Of a DNA stretch of 64,000 bases, positions 57,790 through 64,000 are shown piece after piece. Source of the stretch: an uncultured Dehalococcoidia bacterium. GTDB taxonomy: Bacteria; Chloroflexota; Dehalococcoidia; Lucifugimonadales; UBA3495. A program made the translations under genes and the position numbers. Position 1 is the stretch's first letter. Each line of letters starts with the position of its first letter. The notes beneath the pieces are model-generated. The model made no database searches and was not told where the DNA came from. It saw only the letters and a program-made list of their open reading frames with translations. Location: the NCBI GenBank assembly GCA_958295765.1, contig CATQHB010000002.1, positions 586,424 through 650,423 of the forward strand, written 5' to 3'.

Positions 57790-58312
57790 CTAACAATCCC
57801 TATCCGGTGTTGGATAGCCGCAGCGGGGGCAACCGTCTCCCAAAACTGCGCCTGCCTGAAGTAGCCCGCCGGGGTAGCAAAAGCCGGGCCGGGCCGGTAC
57901 GGAACAAGCGATAAGATGCGCTGGCCGAATCCTGGCCGAATCAAGGTGAGGATAGCCGGAATAAGCCTAAACCAGCGCCGCCGAACCGGGCGGTTGCCGC
58001 TATAATAACCCTTATTTCTGAATAATTCAAGTAATCTTTAATCACGGTTAATAATAAAGACACAAACAAACTACCTAACCCGCGCGTGGTGAGCTAGGTG
58101 CCGCTTATGGTAGTTCTGCAACCGCTCATGGTGAGCCTGTCGAACCATTAACCCCGTCCTTTGACCGGCTCAGGATGAGCGGAGTATTTACCCCGGGACT
58201 AGGATGAGCGGAGTATTTACTCTGACAGCGTGAGGGGGTAAAAGGCAATTGACCGGCGCAGCGCACTGCCACCGGTCAAATCCAACCAACGGGAAAGCAG
58301 GAAAGAATAACC
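57790..58312. other. Intergenic region with family C repeat
   Basis: No gene is seen. At 58120-58182 lies a family C pair (CTCATGGTGAGCCTGTCGAA, then CGGCTCAGGATGAGCGG), and GGATGAGCGGAGTATTTAC is repeated at 58172 and 58202. The promoter of the ABC exporter should lie in the AT-richer part, but no clear boxes were found. Confidence 0.5.
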
Positions 58313-59995
58313 CTACATCCGCTCCGGGGCGCTCAGGCCCATCAACTCCAGGGCGCGGCGGAACACGATTTGCGCCGACTCCACCAGCTTGAGACGGGCC
58401 AGGGTTATGGCGTTGTCCTCGGCGTTGGCCGATATAACCCGGCAATTCTCGTAGAACCAGTGGAAAGCGGTCGCCAGTTCCATGGCATAGTGGGGCAAGT
58501 GGTGGGGTTCCAGGCTGCGAGCCATCTGGTCAACCAACTCCGGCAGCCGGAGCATCGTCCGAATCAAGTTGAGTTCGTTGGGGTCGGTGAGCAGGGCAAC
58601 CTCCCCGGAACTCCAGTCGATGCCCCGGCTCCGGGCCAGGTTCAGGATGCTCACGTTCCGGGCGTGGGCGTACTGGACGTAATAGACCGGGTTTTCCGAG
58701 GACTCCTTTTTTGCCAGTTCCAGGTCAAACTCCATTTGAGTTGACGGGGCGCGGGCCAGGAAAAAGTAGCGGCAGGCGTCGGCGCCCACCTCATCAGCCA
58801 ACTCCCGCAGGGTAATAAAGTCGCCGGTTCGCTTGGAGGCCCGCACCACCTCCGAACCGCGTTTCAGCGTTACCATCTGAGAGATGAGGATGGTCAGTTT
58901 CTCCGGTTCAATCCCCAGGGCGGCGACGGCGGCCTTCATCCGCGGCACGTGGCCCTGGTGGTCGGCGCCCCAGATGTCGATTACCCGCTCAAACCGGCGG
59001 TTGATAAACTTGTTGTAGTGGTAGGCGATGTCCGATGCGAAGTAGGTTGGCTCGCCGGTGGAGCGGACTACCACGTTGTCCTTGTCATCCCCCAGGGCGC
59101 TGGAGTTGAACCACAGGGCATTTTCCCGCTGGGAAAGGTGATTCTGCGCCCCCAGCCGGTCCATCGCCTCCTGGTATTCCTGATTGGCATACAGGGAACG
59201 CTCGCTGAACCAGTTGTCAAAGGTAACGCCAATCTGCTCCAGGTCATCCTTAATCAGGGCAACCATCCGTTCCCGGCTCAGGTCTCCGATTTCCTTGACG
59301 GCTTGCGCCTCTGCCAGTTCCAGGAACCGGGGGCCTTCTGATGCCGCCAGTTCTTGGGCCAGGTCGGCGATGTAATCGCCGGCGTAACCGTTGGCCGGAA
59401 AGTCGGCTTCGTAACCCAGGGCCTCCCGGTAGCGGGCATAAACCGAGCGGTAAAAGGCTTCCATCTGGTTTCCGGCATCGTTGACGTAGTATTCCCGGGT
59501 TACCCGGTAACCGGCGGCCTCCAGGGTGTTAGCCAGGGCGCTGCCCAGCACCGCGCCCCGGGTGTGGCCCACGTGCACCGGCCCGGTGGGGTTCACGCTG
59601 ACAAACTCGACCATAACCGGGCGCCCCTGGCCCACCTCCAGCTTGCCATAATCCCCGCCGGCCTGCCGTACCACTTCCACCTGGCGCTGCACCCAGCTGT
59701 CGTTGAGGTAAAAGTTGACGAATCCGGGCGGGGCGGCTTCCACCCGTTCCACTTCCTCGGCGCCGGGGATGTATTCCACCAGCGTTTCCGCCAGTTTCAG
59801 CGGGTTGATTCGGGTAGCCCGGGCCAGGCGTAGGGGCAGACTGGTGGCGAAGTCGCCATGTTCCGGGTTGCCCGGCCGTTCCGCCAGGATTTCCGGCATT
59901 GTCTCCAGTTGCAACGCCCCTTCCTGCCGCGCCCGGTTTATCGCCGCCGCCACCATTTCCTGAATTGTGTCCCGAACCAACGCTGACCCCGCCAT
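58313..59995 (-). CDS. argS: Arginyl-tRNA synthetase
   Basis: A 560-residue class I synthetase. Near the N-terminus lies the Add1 domain (EILAERPGNPEHGDFATSLP). The HIGH motif appears as PTGPVHVGHTRGAV. The KMSKS region is relaxed, as usual for ArgS (VTLKRGSEVVRASKRTG). The C-terminal anticodon-binding domain ends in FRRALELMGLSAPERM. Essential, single gene. The start ATG 59995 has no strong ribosome site. Confidence 0.95.
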   Translation of the reverse strand: MAGSALVRDTIQEMVAAAINRARQEGALQLETMPEILAERPGNPEHGDFATSLPLRLARATRINPLKLAETLVEYIPGAEEVERVEAAPPGFVNFYLNDSWVQRQVEVVRQAGGDYGKLEVGQGRPVMVEFVSVNPTGPVHVGHTRGAVLGSALANTLEAAGYRVTREYYVNDAGNQMEAFYRSVYARYREALGYEADFPANGYAGDYIADLAQELAASEGPRFLELAEAQAVKEIGDLSRERMVALIKDDLEQIGVTFDNWFSERSLYANQEYQEAMDRLGAQNHLSQRENALWFNSSALGDDKDNVVVRSTGEPTYFASDIAYHYNKFINRRFERVIDIWGADHQGHVPRMKAAVAALGIEPEKLTILISQMVTLKRGSEVVRASKRTGDFITLRELADEVGADACRYFFLARAPSTQMEFDLELAKKESSENPVYYVQYAHARNVSILNLARSRGIDWSSGEVALLTDPNELNLIRTMLRLPELVDQMARSLEPHHLPHYAMELATAFHWFYENCRVISANAEDNAITLARLKLVESAQIVFRRALELMGLSAPERM

Positions 59996-60079
59996 ACCAA
60001 CAACCCTTCAACCCTTTCTAAATTGCCTTTTGTTCGTTGGAATATACTAGCACAAATTACCCGGCGGGAAAACGGAAAT

Positions 60080-60475
60080 TAGCTCAAGGTATGCTCAATA
60101 CCGGCCGGTGTTCCTCTCTTAACTATCACAACCCAAGCCACCAACCCAAGCCACCAACCCAAGCAACCGTCGTTCCGGCGAAAGCCGGAATCCAGGAAAT
60201 CCCCCGGAAAAGAGCGGGCCGGCTATCGGAAGTTCTGGATTCCGGCTTTCGCCGGAACGACGGTTTTATGCTGCGATTGACTTGGGTCAGAGTCTTGGTA
60301 GGAACAAAGCCCGCACCGGGAACAAAATCCGCTCATCCTGAGCTTGTCGAAGGACGGGATTGCTGGTTCGACAAGCTCACCATGAGCGGTTTGGGTAGCT
60401 TGTTGGTATTTGTAGTTTCCTTAATCAGCCCAGCCGGGTCAATGCTAACCCGTGTTGAGAATGGCCGGCGCCCCG
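60080..60475. repeat. Composite repeat block: A-type ends around B and C elements
   Basis: A family A-like end at 60089 (GGTATGCTCAATACCGGCC) and another at 60444 (ACCCGTGTTGAGAATGGCC) bracket a family B palindrome (60163-60268, with AACCCAAGCCACC triplicated before it) and a family C pair (60329-60389). This is either a nest of insertions or a remnant MITE filled by later ones. Confidence 0.6.
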
Positions 60476-60550
60476 CCGCATAGTCCCCAACAGGCCGGTT
60501 TGGTAGAATAGCCGGGCGGCGACGCTGAAAGACGCTGCGGGGAGGATACA

Positions 60551-61246
60551 ATGACCGGAATGACCGGATTGATTGCGCTGGTCGGCGGCGAGGAGTTTCG
60601 CCAGTATTGCCGGGAAATGGACCGGGAAATTATGCAGGCCACCGGCCAAACCCCGGCTAAGGTGGTGGTAATACCCACGGCGGCGGTTACCGGCCCGGCC
60701 AAGGCGGCCAACGACGGCGTTACCCACTTCGCCGCCCTGGGTGGCAACGCCGGGCAACTGATGATTCTGGAACGGGAGCAGGCCGAGGATGGGGAGTTGA
60801 TTCAAGGCATAGCGGGCGCCGACGTTATCTACTTCACCGGCGGCAACCCGAACCACCTGCTGGATACGTTGCGGGACTCCCGCCTGCTGGAGGCGATTCT
60901 GGCGGCGGTGGCCCAGGGAACGATATTAGCCGGTTCCAGCGCCGGGGCAATGGTAATGGGTTCCTTAATGCGGCGGCCCCGGGCCGGTGAATGGTTGCCG
61001 GCACTGGGGATCGCCGACGGGACGGCGGTGCTGCCACACCATGAGCGCAGCGACCCGTCGGAAGTGGCGCCGCAACTGGAGAGCCAGCTATCCGGCGGCC
61101 TGACCGTGTTGGGCATTGACGCGCAAACCGGCTGCCTGGGCCGCCCCGGCAACTGGCGGGTAATCGGCTCCGGCAAGGTAACCGTGTACCGCCCCGCCGG
61201 CTGGCAAATCTACCAGGCCAGTGAAACCATCAGCGACGGGGAATAG
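60551..61246 (+). CDS. Peptidase S51-like protein (cyanophycinase/dipeptidase E family)
   Basis: A 231-residue protein of the class I amidotransferase-like fold. The nucleophile elbow is LAGSSAGAMVMG (Ser where GATases have Cys). The catalytic His lies in VLPHHERSDP and IYFTGGNPNHLL precedes the elbow, all as in S51 serine peptidases. It may hydrolyse aspartyl peptides or cyanophycin. No cyanophycin synthetase is in the window. GGGGAGG precedes the ATG. Confidence 0.87.
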   Translation: MTGMTGLIALVGGEEFRQYCREMDREIMQATGQTPAKVVVIPTAAVTGPAKAANDGVTHFAALGGNAGQLMILEREQAEDGELIQGIAGADVIYFTGGNPNHLLDTLRDSRLLEAILAAVAQGTILAGSSAGAMVMGSLMRRPRAGEWLPALGIADGTAVLPHHERSDPSEVAPQLESQLSGGLTVLGIDAQTGCLGRPGNWRVIGSGKVTVYRPAGWQIYQASETISDGE

Positions 61247-61284
61247 CCGGAACTGCGAAGGACGCGAAACCCGGCCCGGCGCCG

Positions 61285-61450
61285 ATGGGCCGGTGGATGG
61301 TAGGGGCGGGTTTGTAACCCGCCCTGGCTCGGGCGGAGGAACAGGTCAACTATGGCCCACCCGCTTTCCGGCATTTCCTTACGTTGAACGCAGGGCGGGT
61401 TACAAACCCGCCTCTACGCCGATTATAATGCAACAAACGTTGAGAATACC
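61285..61450. mobile_element. Family A MITE, diverged copy
   Basis: Two palindromes (GGGCGGGTTTGTAACCCGCC at 61303-61323 and GGGCGGGTTACAAACCCGCC at 61394-61413) and a clear right terminus AACAAACGTTGAGAATACC ending at 61450. The left terminus is lost. The internal sequence is like the copy at 48410. Confidence 0.75.
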
Positions 61451-61481
61451 CAAAACGGTGACCTGCGTGGTCTATACCAAA

Positions 61482-62102
61482 TCACCCCCGCCGTTGGCGC
61501 AGGACTTCCCAAACCTCCTGCGGTTTTACGTCTGAGGCGGCCAGCAGGGTCAGGGTATGGTATAACAAGTCGGCAACTTCGCCGGTCAGTCCGTCCCGGT
61601 CTTCCTGTACGGCGGCGATGGCCGTTTCTCCCGCCTCCTCAATGACCTTCTGGGCGATGCGGGCCACCCCTTCCTGGAGCAGGCGGACAGTGTAGCTGCC
61701 CTCCGGCTGTTCCCGCTGCCGGTCCTGAATCAGGGCAAACAGTTCGTCCAGGATGCCGGAGCCGGACTCGGTTACTTCGTATTCGTCGGGCAGTCCTTCC
61801 AGCTTGGTGTAGAAACAGGAAACCTCCCCGGTATGGCAGGCCGGGCCGTCAGGCTGCACCTTGAGCAGGATGGTATCGGCGTCGCAATCGACCCAAGCCT
61901 CCCGCAGGTTCAGGTAGTTGCCGGATACCTCGCCCTTGTGCCACAAATCTTCCCGACTGCGGCTGTAGAACCAGACCTGTTCCCCTTCCACAGTCCGTTT
62001 CAGGGAACCGGGGTTCATATAGCCCAGCATCAGCACTTCGCCGGTGTTAATGTCCTGGGCAACAGCCGGCACCAGGCCCTTGTCGTTCAGCTTAACCTTC
62101 AT
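61482..62102 (-). CDS. hisIE: Bifunctional phosphoribosyl-AMP cyclohydrolase / phosphoribosyl-ATP pyrophosphatase
   Basis: A 206-residue fusion of HisI and HisE, steps 2 and 3 of histidine synthesis. HisI part: VWFYSRSREDLWHKGEVSG, then WVDCDADTILLKVQPDGPAC with zinc and magnesium ligands (CDAD, CHT). HisE part from about residue 115: SYTVRLLQEGVARIAQKVIE followed by EAGETAIAA and GEVADLLYHTLTLL. All key residues are present. It lies downstream of hisF and a HAD phosphatase gene on the same strand. Confidence 0.95.
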   Translation of the reverse strand: MKVKLNDKGLVPAVAQDINTGEVLMLGYMNPGSLKRTVEGEQVWFYSRSREDLWHKGEVSGNYLNLREAWVDCDADTILLKVQPDGPACHTGEVSCFYTKLEGLPDEYEVTESGSGILDELFALIQDRQREQPEGSYTVRLLQEGVARIAQKVIEEAGETAIAAVQEDRDGLTGEVADLLYHTLTLLAASDVKPQEVWEVLRQRRG

Positions 62103-62160
62103 CGCGTTATCTCACTTCGTCATCAGTGTCATTGTATTTAGGCAGTGAACCCCGCTCCCC

Positions 62161-62856
62161 CTAATCGCCAAACAAGGCCGGCAATTCCAGCAGGTTGGCA
62201 ATCCGGTAGTCCGGTTCGGGCAGCGCCGGGTTGAGTTCTGCGCCGGTGCGGTTTATCCAAACCGTACCCATCCCCACCCGGCCGGCGCCCTGCACGTCCT
62301 CATACTGGCGGTCGCCAACGTAAACCGCTTCCTCCGGGCTGAGGTTTAACTGGCGCAAGAGACACCGGAAAAGCTCCGGGTTGGGCTTGTAGCACCGGGC
62401 CGCCTCGGAGGATATGGCGGCGGCAAAGGGGAAATTCAGCCGCTCCAGCACCGGGTCAAGAAAGGCATCATCAGCGTTGGAAAGTAGTACCACCTGCCAG
62501 TTTCGGGACACCGCTGCCAACGCCGCCGCCGTTTCCGGGTAGGCCGGCCGCTGAGCCATATTTTCAATCCAGTAGTCGGCGGCGGCGGCGGCATCGCCGG
62601 GCAAGTTCAGCACTTGGAAAGCCTGGGCAAAACTTTCCCGCCAGGCCGATGCGTAGGACTGAAAGGCGGCCCCCGGCTCGCTGCGGCGGGCGCGGAAGTC
62701 GGCGGAGGCGGCCAACCATTCCCGGTCCAAATCCTCCACCGCCACCGCCAGGCCCTGCTGACCAATTATCCCCTCCAGCGCGCCGCGCCAGTGGTCGGGG
62801 CCATCCTGGAGCAGGGTGCCAAAAGCGTCGAAAACTACAGTTGTGATTTCAGCCAT
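62161..62856 (-). CDS. HAD-family hydrolase
   Basis: A 231-residue phosphatase. The catalytic aspartates are in VVFDAFGTL (motif I, DxF rather than DxD), with LLSNADD (motif II), KPNPELFR (motif III Lys) and VGDRQYEDVQGA (motif IV). The helical cap between motifs I and II is of type C1. It lies between hisF and hisIE, so it could supply the histidinol-phosphate phosphatase missing from the local set, but motif I (Phe for the second Asp) is closer to haloacid dehalogenase/YjjG-like enzymes. The function stays open. Confidence 0.85.
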   Translation of the reverse strand: MAEITTVVFDAFGTLLQDGPDHWRGALEGIIGQQGLAVAVEDLDREWLAASADFRARRSEPGAAFQSYASAWRESFAQAFQVLNLPGDAAAAADYWIENMAQRPAYPETAAALAAVSRNWQVVLLSNADDAFLDPVLERLNFPFAAAISSEAARCYKPNPELFRCLLRQLNLSPEEAVYVGDRQYEDVQGAGRVGMGTVWINRTGAELNPALPEPDYRIANLLELPALFGD

Positions 62857-62910
62857 AGGGTAAGGGTTGTTCCTCCTGAGAAATTATCGCCGCTTGGCGC
62901 CGGAAAACGC

Positions 62911-63762
62911 TTATCCGGCCCAGTCGTCGGGTGGGGGGCGAACCGGAACGCCCCGCTGATTCAGATACTCCTTGGCCTCGGCGATGCGGTAGGCGCCATA
63001 GTGGAAAATGCTGGCGGCCAACACGGCGTCGGCTTGTCCCGTAGCCAGGGCGTCGTAAAGATGCTCCAACTGGCCGGCGCCGCCACTGGCGATAACCGGC
63101 ACTGGCACCGCGCCGGAAATAGCGGCGGTCAGTTCCAGGTCATACCCGGCAAGCTGCCCGTCGGCGTCCATACTGGTCAGCAGGATTTCCCCGGCGCCCC
63201 GTTCCACCGCCAGCGCCGCCCACTTGACCGCGTCAATGCCGGTGGGCGTGCGCCCGCCCCGGGTATAGACTTCCCACCGGGAACCGGGATCCAAGGCCAG
63301 GGATTCGTCTATTTCATCAATCCGGGAGCTTTCCGCTGCCGGGCCGGCGGCCTCAGGAACAACTCGCTTGGCGTCAATAGCTACTACAATACACTGGCTG
63401 CCGAATTGGGCCGCCCCGTTGCCGATAATGGCCGGATTGTTGATGGCGGCGGTATTTACCGAAACCTTATCCGCGCCGGCGTTCAGCATCCGCCGCACGT
63501 CCTCAATAGTGCGGATGCCGCCGCCCACGGTCAGCGGGATAAAGACCTGCTCCGACACCCGTTGCACCACGTCAATCATCGTGTCGCGGGAGTCGGCGCT
63601 GGCGGTGATGTCCAGAAACACCAACTCATCCCCGCCTTCCCGGTCATAAAAGGCGGCCAGTTCCGCCGGGTCGCCCGCATCCCGCAGGTTGACAAAGCTG
63701 GTGCCTTTAACCACCCGCCCGGCGTCCACGTCCAGGCAGGGAATGATACGCTTGGTCAGCAT
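62911..63762 (-). CDS. hisF: Imidazole glycerol phosphate synthase subunit HisF
   Basis: A 283-residue (beta/alpha)8 cyclase that with HisH makes IGP and AICAR. The catalytic Asp residues are in [16 protein letters not shown] (D11-type) and [16 protein letters not shown] (D130-type). Phosphate loops: PLTVGGGIR and [12 protein letters not shown]. An insert of about 20 residues ([20 protein letters not shown]) follows AIDAKR. No hisH is in view. Confidence 0.95.
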   Translation of the reverse strand: MLTKRIIPCLDVDAGRVVKGTSFVNLRDAGDPAELAAFYDREGGDELVFLDITASADSRDTMIDVVQRVSEQVFIPLTVGGGIRTIEDVRRMLNAGADKVSVNTAAINNPAIIGNGAAQFGSQCIVVAIDAKRVVPEAAGPAAESSRIDEIDESLALDPGSRWEVYTRGGRTPTGIDAVKWAALAVERGAGEILLTSMDADGQLAGYDLELTAAISGAVPVPVIASGGAGQLEHLYDALATGQADAVLAASIFHYGAYRIAEAKEYLNQRGVPVRPPPDDWAG

Positions 63763-64000
63763 AAACCGGCTGCACCCCCAAGGCTGATAGAAAGCGCCCC
63801 CAGCAGTATAACACCTTAAACCGTCTGCTGGACAATGCGGCGGCTTGGGGTTGGCCGGTCAACCGCATCATAAACCCGTCGTTCCGGCGAAAGCCGGAAT
63901 CCGGAACCCTCGGTAGCCGGCTATTTATTTCCGGTAGGATTTCCTGGATTCCGGCTTGCGCCGGAACGACGGTTGCCATAGTACAGTTAAGAAGCGATTG
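63763..64000. repeat. Family B element at the right edge
   Basis: Core palindrome 63874-63976 (CGTCGTTCCGGCGAAAGCC; the right arm has one change, GGCTTGCGCC). Left outer end TCAACCGCATCATAAACC, right outer end GTTAAGAAGCGATTG reaching the window edge. The 60 bases before it form the hisF leader. Confidence 0.8.

Noticed and set aside
62161-62856. HAD gene between hisF and hisIE named as histidinol-phosphate phosphatase
   Set aside because: Motif I is DAFGT rather than the DxD of HisB-type phosphatases. Position alone is not enough.

Overview
This is a 64 kb, GC-rich (about 60%), gene-dense bacterial window with no rRNA operon. The gene content suggests a heterotrophic Chloroflexota, possibly Dehalococcoidia or SAR202-like. 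It has a molybdenum hydroxylase of the CoxL family without the CO-dehydrogenase signature, LLM flavin oxidoreductases, a GMC oxidoreductase, a short core-type MetE and a pgi-gnd-zwf operon. The taxonomic call is inference. No marker was searched.

Layout. 1-3.2 kb: molybdenum hydroxylase operon in the order S-L-M, with M running off the left edge. 3.3-8.1 kb: two MFS transporters and MsrB among repeats. 8.2-12 kb: an orphan phage packaging module (zinc ribbon, large terminase, portal) interrupted by a MITE and followed by a tRNA-Gly. 12.5-17.5 kb: TrmI-like methyltransferase, HD hydrolase, MidA-like methyltransferase, a partly duplicated membrane/coiled-coil gene and citrate synthase. 17.7-22.7 kb: a defence island with decayed IS1-like and IS5-like elements, then a CBASS operon (patatin phospholipase, CD-NTase, E2-like protein fused to SEC-C) facing a CapH/CapP-like repressor-peptidase pair. 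The promoter and a palindromic operator candidate lie between them. 22.9-47.4 kb: scattered catabolic and housekeeping enzymes (two MBL hydrolases, two LLM oxidoreductases, GMC oxidoreductase, RTX-repeat protein, D-aminoacylase, HEPN protein, NirA, rhodanese, OsmC, core MetE, enoyl-CoA hydratase, alcohol dehydrogenase, radical SAM) with tRNA-Phe and a second tRNA-Gly. 47.5-48.1 kb: a DsbA-family gene with an in-frame TGA exactly at the first active-site cysteine, followed by a hairpin that fits a bacterial SECIS. This is a likely selenoprotein. 48.6-52.7 kb: pgi-gnd-zwf. 53-64 kb: alpha/beta hydrolase, heterodimeric ABC exporter, ArgS, a peptidase S51-like protein, and hisF, a HAD phosphatase and hisIE.

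The intergenic DNA is unusually rich in short repeats. Family A is a MITE of about 212 bp with TIRs starting GGTATTCTCAACACG and 8-bp target duplications. Its ends match those of the decayed IS1-like element at 17.7 kb, the likely source of its transposase. Family B is a palindromic element of about 100-180 bp built on CCGGCTTTCGCCGGAA. Family C is the TCCTGAGCTTGTCGAAGGA / GGTTCGACAAGCTCACCATG pair, with four tandem units at 41.5 kb. AT-rich GAATTAAGAATTAGG tracts form a fourth group.

The two observations most worth following are the selenocysteine-type DsbA gene and the CBASS locus with an E2-SEC-C fusion and visible control region.
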